Assembly: GCF_004795055.1 (NCBI RefSeq)
Contig: NZ_SSBJ01000006.1
Span: 62,001-126,000, forward strand
Length of the DNA stretch: 64,000 bases
Direction of reading: 5' to 3'
From: Streptomyces sp. A1136
GTDB taxonomy: Bacteria > Actinomycetota > Actinomycetes > Streptomycetales > Streptomycetaceae
This document shows positions 43,667-54,679 of this stretch, piece after piece. A program made the translations under genes and the position numbers. The notes under the pieces are model-generated. The model was not told the origin of the DNA. It worked only from the letters and a program-made list of their open reading frames with translations, and ran no database searches. The first letter of the stretch is position 1. The number at the start of each line of letters is the position of its first letter.

Positions 43667-45279
43667 CGCAGGGCCTCCGGGAGTACGACGGAGAACTCCG
43701 CCCCTCCGTCCGCTGTCCCGCCGGCCCGGACCGCGCCACCTTGCCGCTCCGCCAGGCGGCGCACCAAAGCGAGCCCGAGTCCGCGCTCGCGGAGGGCCGA
43801 GGGCTGCTTGGTCGACCAGCCCTCCGTGAAGATCTCCTCGCCGTGGCCGGCGGGGATACCGGGACCGCTGTCGCGGACGTGGAGCACCGCCGAGCGGCCC
43901 TCGGCGCGGAGCTCGACCTCGACCCAGGGCGCCGCCGAGCCGGCGGCCGCGTCCAGGGCGTTGTCCACCAGATTGCCCGTGATGGTGACGAGGTCGCCCG
44001 GATCGACGAGGCGGTCCGGGAGCAAGGTGCGGTCGGCGAGGCGCAGGGAGACGCCCCGCTCGGCGGCGACCGCCCCCTTGCCCACCAGGAGCGCGGCCAG
44101 CAGCGGGTCGCGGACCCTCTCCGTGACCTGCTCGGCGGTACTGCGGTGCACTCCGGCGACCTCGGTCACGAACTCCGCGGCCTCGTCGTGGAGGCCGAGC
44201 TCCAGCAGGCCGAGCAAGGTGTGGAGCCGGTTGGCGTGCTCGTGGTCCTGGGCGCGCAGGGCCTCGATCAGGCCCTGGGTGGAGTCGAGCTCCCGGGCCA
44301 GGTGCTCCAGCTCGGTGCGATCGCGCAGGGTCGCGACGGCGCCGCCGTCCTCGGTCACCATCCGGTTGGCCACCAGCACCCGGGCGCCCTGGACGGTGAG
44401 CAAGTCGCGGCCGGTGACGCGGCCGGCGAGGACATCGGTGGTGCGGCCGGCGCCGAGTACGTCGTCCAGGGCGCGCCCCGCCAAGGCGTCGACCGAGTGC
44501 GGCGAGAGGCCCAGCAGCCGCGCGGCCTCATCGTTGACCAGGCGGACCCGACCGGCGCGGTCGAGGGCGATCACGCCTTCGCGGATGGAGTGCAGCATCG
44601 CCTCACGCTCGGCGAGCAGGGCAGAGATATCGGAGAAGGCCAGGTCACGGGTCTGGCGCTGGATTCTGCGGGAGAGGAGGTAGGCGGCCAGCGCCCCGGC
44701 CGCCAGGGCGCCGCCCGCGTAGGCGAGCAGCCCCGGGATGGCCCCGAGCAAGCGTGCCCGGACGCTGTCGTAGGCGATGCCCACCGAGACCGCGCCGACG
44801 ATCTCCCCGTCGGCGGCCACCAGCGGTACCTTGCCACGGGCCGAGCGGCCCAGGGTGCCCTCGTCGATCTCCATGACGTCGCGGCCCGCGAGCGCGTCAC
44901 CCGGGTCGGTGGAGACCGGCCGGCCGATGCGGTCGGGGCTGGGGTGGGAGTGGCGGATCCCGTTCAGGTCCACGACGACCACGTACTCGGCGCCCGTGGC
45001 CCGACGGATGCGCTCGGCCGCCACCTGAACCGGACCGTCCGGGGTGGGCGCGGAACGCAGCAGGTCCGCGGCCAGCGCCGGATCGGCCGCCGCGCTCTGG
45101 GCGATGGCGAGGGCCCGGCGCATGGCCTGGTCGTCGAGCTGCGCGCCGAGTGGCGCCAGGAACAGCCCGGTGGCCAGGACCGCGACCCCGGCGGCGATGG
45201 CGAGCTGCGTCAGCAGGATCTGGGAGACGGCCCGTCTGGGCCGCCCGAGGCGCCGAGCGCAGGTGAGGAGGAACCGCAT
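43663..45279 (-). CDS. Sensor histidine kinase, CitA/DcuS-type
   Basis: This 538-aa membrane kinase has a first helix at residues ~18-42, then a ~130-residue periplasmic-type sensor (ADLLRSAPTPDGPVQVAAERIRRATGAEYVVVVDLNGIRHSHP) typical of citrate/dicarboxylate sensors. The second helix is near 180-205, followed by a PAS domain (REGVIALDRAGRVRLVNDEAARLLG). The kinase core has the H-box RAQDHEHANRLHTLLGLLELG, the N-box NLVDNALDAA and the G-box DSGPGIP. The ATG at 45279 has no good Shine-Dalgarno, but TACGGT stands 7 bp upstream. Ligand inference to small carboxylates rests on family and the neighbouring symporter. Confidence 0.92.
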   Translation of the reverse strand: MRFLLTCARRLGRPRRAVSQILLTQLAIAAGVAVLATGLFLAPLGAQLDDQAMRRALAIAQSAAADPALAADLLRSAPTPDGPVQVAAERIRRATGAEYVVVVDLNGIRHSHPSPDRIGRPVSTDPGDALAGRDVMEIDEGTLGRSARGKVPLVAADGEIVGAVSVGIAYDSVRARLLGAIPGLLAYAGGALAAGALAAYLLSRRIQRQTRDLAFSDISALLAEREAMLHSIREGVIALDRAGRVRLVNDEAARLLGLSPHSVDALAGRALDDVLGAGRTTDVLAGRVTGRDLLTVQGARVLVANRMVTEDGGAVATLRDRTELEHLARELDSTQGLIEALRAQDHEHANRLHTLLGLLELGLHDEAAEFVTEVAGVHRSTAEQVTERVRDPLLAALLVGKGAVAAERGVSLRLADRTLLPDRLVDPGDLVTITGNLVDNALDAAAGSAAPWVEVELRAEGRSAVLHVRDSGPGIPAGHGEEIFTEGWSTKQPSALRERGLGLALVRRLAERQGGAVRAGGTADGGAEFSVVLPEALR

Positions 45280-46028
45280 GGGTAGCACCGTAGGTCGGCT
45301 TTCGGCCAAGCGGAATCCTTGGGGGAAGCCGGAGGCGGGTCGGTCGGGTTGATCACGATGGGGGAGCCGGAGTCTCGCCCGGCGTGCCGCGGGGAGGTGG
45401 TCCGGGTGGTAGGACGACCGGGGCCCGGCGTGCGGCGGCCGCCAGGTTGGCACAGGACAGGGGCGGTTCCGTGGACGGCTGGAACAGTTCGGCCGCACGG
45501 CAGTGGTGGTGGGACGTGGCGGGGACGGCCCCGGGAAACCCCGGCCCGGCGCACGATCGGCCGGTGTACCGAAGGTAGGGGTTCTTCATCCGCCCCTCTG
45601 CGGCGGCCGGGTGAGGGGGTGGCCAAGCCGTGCGCTCGGGGCCGGCGGGTGCCAGGCTCGCAGGCCGTCGGTGAGAGCGTGGCGGCCGACCCTGGCACCG
45701 GTGCGTCGCGGCGCACCTTCCGATGGCCACCGCGAGGCTGCGTGCCGACCACGAGCGGTCCGGACGGTCCGTTCCCTCGGCCCGGGTGTGGCCGGGAAGC
45801 ATCGCCCCGGCGGTCGCTCCCGGTCACGCACCTCTCCGAGGTCTTCGGGCCCTTCCGCGCGACGACCCTCGTTGCGCTCGGTGAGCCGCGCGGAGCGGCC
45901 GAGCGGACGAGGACCCCGGGCCCCATGCCGAAGTGGCGACCGTCGGCGAATTCGTCGCGGCCCCGGACGGGCCCCCGGGGGAGTCGGCGGGCCGGCCGGC
46001 GTCGGTCCCGCCCGGCCGGTGACTCCCG
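45280..46028. other. 749-bp region without a supportable gene
   Basis: Several frames are open here but none shows consistent codon-position bias or family features. The best is a 78-codon minus-strand frame (45353-45589, starting MKNPYLRYTG, with AGAGGGG before it), which I do not trust as a gene. The promoter of the kinase gene should lie in the first ~60 bp. The rest looks like decayed or nonfunctional sequence. Confidence 0.4.
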
Positions 46029-47276
46029 TTACGGCAGAGGCCGGGGCGGGCGGGGGCCGGCGTAGTGGCCGCTCGGGCGCATGCGCAGGGGTCGCTCCTG
46101 GTATTCCTCCAGCGCGTGCGCGATCCAGCCCGCCGTGCGGGACACCGCGAACACCGTCTCACCGGCCTCCGCCGGCATGCCGTACGACACGGTCAGCACC
46201 GCCACGGCCAGGTCCACATTGGGGTACAGCCCGCCGCCGTGGCGGGCCATCACCTCGGCCACGTCCCCGGCGGCCTCCAGGGCGCGCGAGGCCTGGGGCA
46301 GTGCTTCCAACCGGGCGAACAACGCTCCCGCGCGCGGGTCCGGGCCCCGGTACAGCCGGTGGCCCAGCCCCGGCACGCGCCGCCCCGCCCGCAGGTACTC
46401 GGCCACGACCGGCGCGGCCCCGCCCCGCTCCAGGACCTCCGCCAGCATCCGGTGCGCGAGCCGGCCGGCAGCCCCGTGCAGGGGGCCTTCGAGCGCCCCG
46501 AGTCCGGCCGAGACCGCCGCGTACGGATGGGCGCGCGCCGACGCCGCCACCCGCACGGCCAGGGTCGAGGCGGCCAGGTCGTGGTCGGCCAGCAGGCCCA
46601 GGGTCAGGTCCAGCACGGCCAAGGCGTCCGGGTCGGGTTCCCGCGCCGTGAGCCGGGACCACAGGCGCCGGGCCAGTCGGGTGTCACCACCCCACCGGGT
46701 GGGGCCCACCTCGGGCAGTGCGCCGACCAGAGTCGGGATCAGGCAGCGCGCGGAGCCCAGTACGGCTGACTCGGACAGGTCGAACCGCAGCGGATCGGCC
46801 ACGGCCGCGGCGGCGACGGCCACCCGGAGCCGGTCGATGGGACCGCTGTGCTCGGGCAGCGCGGCCACCGAGCGTCGGGCCGCGGCCAAGGCCTCCGGCG
46901 GGGCGGTGAAGCGGGCTCCGGGGGCCGGCGTTCCCGTCCAGAGCCACTCCGCGACCTCCTCGTAGCGGTGCCGGGAGGCCAGCTCCACCGCGTCCACGCC
47001 GCGGAAGTAGTACCGGTCGTCCTCGATCAGGGTGAGGGACGTCCGGACGGAGAGTTCCCCGGAGGCGACCGCCGGTCCGGCCGCCTCGCGCCGGTTGCGT
47101 CGGGCCAGCGCCTCGACCTCGCGCGCGTCGAAGCTGCTGCCGCGTCCGACCGGATCACGGCGGCTGGTCAGCTGCCCCCGGCTCACGTACGCGTACACGG
47201 TCGCGGGTTTCACACCGAGGACTTCCGCCGCTTGCCGCGTGGTGAGCCGTCGCTCGTCTTCCGCCTGGTCCTTCAT
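46029..47276 (-). CDS. Citrate-synthase-family protein with N-terminal helix-turn-helix
   Basis: This 415-aa protein begins with a MerR/excisionase-like DNA-binding domain (RRLTTRQAAEVLGVKPATVYAYVSRGQLTSRRDP, residues ~8-45). A truncated-looking citrate synthase domain follows. The catalytic His in GPLHGAAGRLAHRML, the second His in GLGHRLYRGPDPRAG and the Asp in YPNVDLAVAVL are all present, so the enzyme may be active. ATG 47276 has AGGGTGA 5 nt upstream. It is divergent from a second citrate-synthase gene with a perfect palindrome between the two starts. The DNA-binding domain suggests it regulates this locus, perhaps in response to acetyl-CoA, oxaloacetate or citrate; that is inference. 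Confidence 0.85.
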   Translation of the reverse strand: MKDQAEDERRLTTRQAAEVLGVKPATVYAYVSRGQLTSRRDPVGRGSSFDAREVEALARRNRREAAGPAVASGELSVRTSLTLIEDDRYYFRGVDAVELASRHRYEEVAEWLWTGTPAPGARFTAPPEALAAARRSVAALPEHSGPIDRLRVAVAAAAVADPLRFDLSESAVLGSARCLIPTLVGALPEVGPTRWGGDTRLARRLWSRLTAREPDPDALAVLDLTLGLLADHDLAASTLAVRVAASARAHPYAAVSAGLGALEGPLHGAAGRLAHRMLAEVLERGGAAPVVAEYLRAGRRVPGLGHRLYRGPDPRAGALFARLEALPQASRALEAAGDVAEVMARHGGGLYPNVDLAVAVLTVSYGMPAEAGETVFAVSRTAGWIAHALEEYQERPLRMRPSGHYAGPRPPRPLP

Positions 47277-47292
47277 GACGGTCACCCTACAT

Positions 47293-47311
47293 ATATTGAT
47301 CCGATCAATAT
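47293..47311. promoter_or_regulatory. Perfect palindrome in the citrate synthase divergent promoter
   Basis: The 19-mer atattgatccgatcaatat has perfect 8-bp arms and a 3-bp centre. It lies 17 bp from one start codon and 17 bp from the other. It is very AT-rich for this genome and sits in both promoters. It is the best candidate target for the helix-turn-helix citrate synthase. Confidence 0.8.
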
Positions 47312-47328
47312 TGACAGGGATTGAATCC

Positions 47329-48498
47329 ATGATGGATGGTCGATCCATGAACTCCACCGTCGAAGTACCCCGCGGGCTCGCGGGAGTCGTGGTCACCGAG
47401 ACGCAGCTCGGGGACGTCCGAGGCCGCGAGGGCTTCTACCACTACCGCCAGTACTCCGCTGTCGAGCTCGCGGCGAGTCGCAGCTTCGAGGACGTGTGGC
47501 GGCTGATGTTCCGAGGGGCCCTGCCCGAGGACGTCACCGAGCGCGCCGCCTTCGCCGCCGAGGTCGCCCCGCTGCGCCACCTACCGGCCGAGGTGCGCGA
47601 GGCCCTCCCGGCCCTCGCCGACGCCACCGCCCTGTCCGGCCCCCTGGCCGGGCTGCGCACCGCGCTCTCCCTGCTCGGCGCCTCCGCCGGCTTCCGACCC
47701 GTCTACGACGTGGACCCCGAGCGCCGGGCGGCCGACGCGCTCGCCGCCTGCGCCGCCGTACCGACCCTGCTCACCGCACTGCACCGGCTCGGACAGGGCT
47801 TGGAGCCGGTGGACCCGCGCGACGACCTTCCGTACGCCGCCAACTACCTCTACATGCTGAGCGGCCAGGTGCCCGAGCCGGCCAAGGCGCGCGCCGTCGA
47901 GCAGTACCTGATCTCCACCATCGACCACGGGTTCAACGCCTCCACCTTCACCGCCCGCGTCATCGCCTCCACCGGCGCGGACGTGGCGGCCTGCCTGACC
48001 GGGGCGATCGGGGCGCTGTCCGGACCACTGCACGGCGGCGCCCCGAGCCGGGCTCTGGATACCCTCGACGCGATCGGAACGGCGGACAGGATCGATCCCT
48101 GGATCCGCGAACGCGTGCTCGCCGGGGACCGGATCATGGGCTTCGGCCACCCCGTGTACCGCACGGAGGACCCCCGCTCGCGGATGTTGCGTGGCATCGC
48201 CCGAGAGTTCGGCGGGCCGCTGGTGGACTTCGCCGTCGAGGTTGAACGGCAGGTCGAGGAGATCCTCGCCGAACTGAAGCCGGGCCGTGAGCTGCACACG
48301 AACGTGGAGTTCTACGCGGGCGTGGTCATGGAACTGTGCGGACTGCCGCGTGAGATGTTCACTCCGACCTTTTGCGCGGCCCGTGTGGTCGGCTGGAGCG
48401 CGAACGTCCTCGAACAGGCCGCCGACTCGAAGATCATCCGCCCTGCGGCCCGCTACAGCGGCCCCACCCCGCCCGAGCCGGTGCCCGCGTTCGGCTGA
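47329..48498 (+). CDS. Citrate-synthase-family protein
   Basis: This 389-aa protein is a full-length type-II citrate synthase relative: VPRGLAGVVVTETQLGDVRGREGFYHYRQYSAVELA, then HGFNASTFTARVIASTGAD. The catalytic His residues lie in GPLHGGAPSRAL and GFGHPVYRTEDPRS. At the third catalytic position it reads NVEFYAGVVMEL, where canonical enzymes have NVDFYSG, so Asp is replaced by Glu. It could be a citrate, 2-methylcitrate or related synthase. AGGGA precedes an ATGATG pair at 47329; ATG 47347 (MNSTVEV) is an alternative. It is divergent from the helix-turn-helix citrate synthase and probably co-regulated through the shared palindrome. Confidence 0.88.
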   Translation: MMDGRSMNSTVEVPRGLAGVVVTETQLGDVRGREGFYHYRQYSAVELAASRSFEDVWRLMFRGALPEDVTERAAFAAEVAPLRHLPAEVREALPALADATALSGPLAGLRTALSLLGASAGFRPVYDVDPERRAADALAACAAVPTLLTALHRLGQGLEPVDPRDDLPYAANYLYMLSGQVPEPAKARAVEQYLISTIDHGFNASTFTARVIASTGADVAACLTGAIGALSGPLHGGAPSRALDTLDAIGTADRIDPWIRERVLAGDRIMGFGHPVYRTEDPRSRMLRGIAREFGGPLVDFAVEVERQVEEILAELKPGRELHTNVEFYAGVVMELCGLPREMFTPTFCAARVVGWSANVLEQAADSKIIRPAARYSGPTPPEPVPAFG

Positions 48499-48499
48499 C

Positions 48500-48512
48500 T
48501 ACGATCAGTCGG
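48500..48512 (+). promoter_or_regulatory. -10 hexamer of a leaderless promoter (COG0523 gene)
   Basis: TACGAT at 48500-48505 directly follows the citrate synthase stop codon and lies 7 bp before the GTG start. No ribosome-binding site is seen. Confidence 0.5.
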
Positions 48513-49679
48513 GTGCACCCGACATCACCGACCAGCGGACGGCCCGACCGGAGCGTTCCCACCATCCCCGTCGTGCTCCTCGCCGGATTCCTCGGCTCCG
48601 GCAAGACCACCCTGCTCAACCATCTCCTCGCGCACCGCGGCGGTACGCGCATCGGAGTCGTCGTCAACGACTTCGGCGCCATCGAGATCGACGCGATGGC
48701 GGTCGCCGGACAACTCGGCGACTCGATGGTCTCCCTCGGCGGGGGCTGCCTGTGCTGCGCGGTCGACGGTAGCGAGCTCGACGCGTACCTGGAGAAGCTC
48801 TCGGCGCCCGCCCACCGGATCGACGTCATCGTCATCGAAGCCAGCGGACTGGCCGAACCGCAGGAACTGATCCGGATGCTGATGGCGAGCGAGAACCCCG
48901 CGATCAGGTACGGCGGGACGGTGGAGGTCGTGGACGCGGCCGAGTTCGACGCGACGCGGGCGAAGCACCCGGAGATCGACCGTCACCTCGGGGTCGCGGA
49001 CCTGGTGGTCCTCAACAAGACCGACCGGATCGACTCCGCGGAGCGCTCCCGCGTCGAGACCGAACTGGGGACGCTCTGCGCGCCCGGCACGCCGGTGGTG
49101 GCCGTTGACCACGGGCGCGTCGACCCCGAGCTGCTCTTCGACCGCCGCCCCTGGACCGAGCCGCGGGGACAGCTCTCCTTCGAGGACCTGCTGGCCGGGC
49201 AAGCCGCGGACGAGGACGGTCGTGACCGGCACGGCCACGGCGGCCACGACGAGCACGGCGGGCACGACGGGCACGTCCACGCGGCTTACGAGAGCGTGGA
49301 CTTCGTGTCCGAGCAGGCGATGAACCCGCGCCGGTTCATCGAATTCCTCGACCGCCGGCCCGCCGGCCTCTACCGGATCAAGGGCTTCGTCTACTTCGGT
49401 GTCCCCGGGCACGAGGAACGCTACGAGGTCCAGGCGGTGGGCCGCTTCCTCCGCTTCGCCACCGCCCCCTGGGGACGGGGCGAGGCCCGGCTGACCCGGT
49501 TGGTGTTGATCGGCTCCGAGATGGACGGCGCCGGGCTGCTCCGCGAACTGGAGGCCTGCCGCGAACCGGAGCCGCGACAGGTGAGCCCCGAGAGCATGTG
49601 GGGAGTCCTGCGCTACGTCGCCCGACCGGTGCGGGAAGAGGATGCCGAGGGCCGCCCGGAGGAAGACCGGGGCGTCTAG
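48513..49679 (+). CDS. COG0523 GTPase / zinc metallochaperone (CobW family)
   Basis: This 388-aa protein inserts or delivers metal (typically zinc, sometimes cobalt) in a GTP-dependent way. The G domain has VVLLAGFLGSGKTTLLNHLL (Walker A), the metal-binding GGCLCCAVDG (CxCC motif), EASGLAEP and NKTD. A His-rich loop (RHGHGGHDEHGGHDGHVHAAYE, residues ~238-260) suits zinc storage or handover. The C-terminal CobW_C domain follows (FIEFLDRRPAGLYRIKGFVYF). GTG 48513 is supported by its leaderless -10 position. No Zur box was noticed. It abuts the Mrr-TerD gene with no bases between the two stop codons. Confidence 0.9.
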   Translation: MHPTSPTSGRPDRSVPTIPVVLLAGFLGSGKTTLLNHLLAHRGGTRIGVVVNDFGAIEIDAMAVAGQLGDSMVSLGGGCLCCAVDGSELDAYLEKLSAPAHRIDVIVIEASGLAEPQELIRMLMASENPAIRYGGTVEVVDAAEFDATRAKHPEIDRHLGVADLVVLNKTDRIDSAERSRVETELGTLCAPGTPVVAVDHGRVDPELLFDRRPWTEPRGQLSFEDLLAGQAADEDGRDRHGHGGHDEHGGHDGHVHAAYESVDFVSEQAMNPRRFIEFLDRRPAGLYRIKGFVYFGVPGHEERYEVQAVGRFLRFATAPWGRGEARLTRLVLIGSEMDGAGLLRELEACREPEPRQVSPESMWGVLRYVARPVREEDAEGRPEEDRGV

Positions 49680-51815
49680 CTAGGCGACTTCTATGCCGAA
49701 TTCGCCCAGCAGGTCCTCCAGGCCGCCCCGGTAGCCCTTGCCGCCGATCACGAACTTCCAATCGCCCCCCGGACGGCGCCGGAAGGACCCGAGGACCAGG
49801 GCGGTCTCGCCTGGCCGGCCGTCGGAGACCTCCAGCTGGTCGAGTTCCTGTCCGGCGGAGTCGAGGAGTCGGATGCGGGCGTCGGTGAAGCCGGCGAGAT
49901 CGGCGTTCGGATCGACCTCCGGGTCGATGGCGGCGACGAGCACCAGACGGTCGGCGCGTTCCGGCAGGCCGTCGAAGTCGACCTCGACGGCGGCCTTGTC
50001 GGGCGCCGTGTGGGCCCCGGACCGCACGGAGCCGTCCGGGGTCCGGGGGTTGTTGTAGAAGACGAAGTGGTCTTCGCCCAGCACCCGGCCGCCCTCGCAG
50101 ACCAGCGCGCAGACGTCCAGGGCGACGGCGCCCGCCCAGGACATGCCGAGGACGTTGTACGGGGCCGGGTCGGCCGCCTGCGCGGGTGATGACGCCTGCC
50201 CGGACGCGGGGGAGGGCGCCACCCCGCGGTCGGTGGCCGCCGCCTGCGCCGTGGGTCGGCCACCGTCGCCCAAGCGGCCCCGAAGCCCGTGCTGGTGCAG
50301 CAGGGCCACCAGTTCGGACCCGGGAACCAACTCCAGCGGCTTGCCGTTGACAAAGGTGTACGACCCCGGCCCGAAGGACGCGGTGGTGACCAGCACCCCC
50401 TTGTTCGCCCCCCTGTCCTGCACGGTGCCGTACAAGTCCCGCACCGCCGTCGGCGGGACGGTGTTCCGGTAGCGCTTGACCTGGACGACGATCCGCCCAC
50501 CCCGGATCGGCGCCGGGTCCAACGCCTCGACGTCCACGCCGCCGTCGCCCGATCGCTGCGTCGTCACCGCTTCCATGCCCATGGCCCGGAACAGCTCGGC
50601 GACCAGGTTCTCGAAGGCGATCGGGTCCATCGTGAACAGGTCGGGCTCCTCCTCGCCGTCGCCCGCGTGTCCGCCGTGGCTGACCACACCCCCGACCTCG
50701 CCCGGCCTGCGGCCCGGCCGCACCGCCGTCAACTGGTCCGGCCGGGCGGACAACTGCCCGCCCAATCCGTCGAGCAGACAGTCCACCGCGCTCACCTGCT
50801 CCAGGCGCAGACCGGCGAAGGCCTCGCGCTCGGCCCGCACCGTGGCCAGGACGATCTGCGCCTCGCGCCCCGTCACCGGATCGTGGTCGTCCACGAACCC
50901 GTTGACCACCACCGAGTCCAGGGCTTCGAACTCGTCCGCCGCGTACAGCTCGCGCAGCACCAGCAACACGCACTGGGCCAGCAGGTCCCGGTACAGGGCC
51001 CGCCGCTGGGTGGCCGGACGGGCCGTCTCCTTGTCCTGGTCGGTACTCGGCACGTACCGGACCACCTTGATCTCCGGAACCACCTCGAAGCGGGGCAGTT
51101 CCCAGTCCAGCACCAGTTGGCGGGCGGCACGGTCGTACGCGGCGGACACCTGCCTGGGCAACTGTTCGGGCCAGGCCGCGGAGGCGTAGAGGGCTGCCGA
51201 GAAGTACTCGACCGCCGCGTCGGCGTCACGGTCGCGCAGTCGTCCGGCCAGCTCGTCCAGCCCGCGGTTGTGTGCCCGGATCGCGGCGAGCTGCTCGGCC
51301 GCCCAGCGCTCGTACTGCCGGCGGTTCTCGGCCAGCTGCTGTTGGCGCCGGGTCTCCGCCGACTGGGCCTTCTGTCGGGCCCGCGCATAGCGCGCCTGCT
51401 CCTCGCGCTCCGCCTGCACCCGCCGATAGGAGCCCAGCGCCATGCCACTGCTCAGCTGCTGGAACTCCTCGATGCGCGGCAGCGCCACCGGGTGGGCCAG
51501 GGGCCCGGGACGGAACGGTTCGAGTATCTCGCTCCGTACCAGCGAGGCCATCCGGAACGCCGTCGCCCGGCAGCCCTGCGCCAGCAGGTTCTGCAACGCC
51601 GCGACTTCGGCCTCGATGCCCTCCGTGCGGCTGCGGGCCTCGGCTTCACGGCGTTGCCGGTAGGCGGCCTGCTGCTCACGCTCGCCCCGGGTCACGTCCC
51701 GGTCCCAGGCCCGTCGGCGGCGCTCCGCTTCGCGCTGCTGGATCAACTGCGTCCGCTGCTGCCTGCGCTGGGCCTCGGCCCAGTCCCCGATCATCCCGCT
51801 CGACTGACGGCTCAT
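49680..51815 (-). CDS. Coiled-coil / Mrr-type restriction nuclease / TerD fusion protein
   Basis: This 711-aa protein has three parts. Residues ~10-200 are a highly charged Arg/Gln/Glu-rich coiled coil. A globular region of unknown type spans ~200-340. The Mrr catalytic domain is at ~395-505 (PIAFENLVAELFRAMGMEAVTTQRSGDGGVDVEALD...GGRIVVQVKRYR), with the PD-(D/E)xK residues Asp428, Gln445 and Lys447 in place and the upstream Glu in FENLVAELF. TerD is at ~553-711 (MSWAGAVALDVCALVCEGGRVLGEDHFVFYNNPRTPDGSVRSG...GDWKFVIGGKGYRGGL). Mrr domains cut DNA, often modified DNA. TerD domains bind Ca and belong to stress/phage-resistance systems. The fusion suggests a DNA-targeting defence or stress nuclease. 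No methylase or other ter gene is adjacent. Confidence 0.88.
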   Translation of the reverse strand: MSRQSSGMIGDWAEAQRRQQRTQLIQQREAERRRRAWDRDVTRGEREQQAAYRQRREAEARSRTEGIEAEVAALQNLLAQGCRATAFRMASLVRSEILEPFRPGPLAHPVALPRIEEFQQLSSGMALGSYRRVQAEREEQARYARARQKAQSAETRRQQQLAENRRQYERWAAEQLAAIRAHNRGLDELAGRLRDRDADAAVEYFSAALYASAAWPEQLPRQVSAAYDRAARQLVLDWELPRFEVVPEIKVVRYVPSTDQDKETARPATQRRALYRDLLAQCVLLVLRELYAADEFEALDSVVVNGFVDDHDPVTGREAQIVLATVRAEREAFAGLRLEQVSAVDCLLDGLGGQLSARPDQLTAVRPGRRPGEVGGVVSHGGHAGDGEEEPDLFTMDPIAFENLVAELFRAMGMEAVTTQRSGDGGVDVEALDPAPIRGGRIVVQVKRYRNTVPPTAVRDLYGTVQDRGANKGVLVTTASFGPGSYTFVNGKPLELVPGSELVALLHQHGLRGRLGDGGRPTAQAAATDRGVAPSPASGQASSPAQAADPAPYNVLGMSWAGAVALDVCALVCEGGRVLGEDHFVFYNNPRTPDGSVRSGAHTAPDKAAVEVDFDGLPERADRLVLVAAIDPEVDPNADLAGFTDARIRLLDSAGQELDQLEVSDGRPGETALVLGSFRRRPGGDWKFVIGGKGYRGGLEDLLGEFGIEVA

Positions 51816-51916
51816 CAGTTTTCCCCCGCCCCCACCACAAGCACCAACGGGAAAACACTAGTCGGCATTCGGGTGGTACGTCCCCCGGCGCGTACCACCC
51901 GAACCGACTGTTTGCG

Positions 51917-54373
<2,457 letters not shown>

Positions 54374-54679
54374 CGCTGCGCGGCTCCTTAACCAAGAATG
54401 GGTGTACTCGGGGTCTGACGGTGGGACGGTTGGGGCGGTCTGACGGTGTTCGGGTCCGGCGGTACGTGTCGGTCCCGACGGTCCGGCCGGGCAGCCGACC
54501 GGTTTCGGCCGATGCCGACGCGGACCATTGTGGCCCGTGGCACCGACAACGCCGACTCCGACCCTGGGGTCCCCCTGGACGGAGTCGCGGGGAAGCCGGG
54601 AACTTCTCCGGTCTCCGACGCGCTTGCATACAGTGGCAGGTCTGACAGAAATCTCTGCATCGCGATTCGAAGGGACCAC
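54374..54679. other. Divergent promoter region between parC and the M16 peptidase gene
   Basis: This 306-bp region contains no gene. It has two copies of gtctgacggtg (starting near 54413 and 54438) and scattered accgac-type motifs. TACAGT at 54629-54634 could be a -10 hexamer for the peptidase gene. I see no operator of known type. Confidence 0.4.

Noticed and set aside
45319..46065. 248-codon plus-strand frame between the kinase and citrate synthase genes
   Set aside because: Codon third positions show no consistent G/C preference and the product is low complexity.
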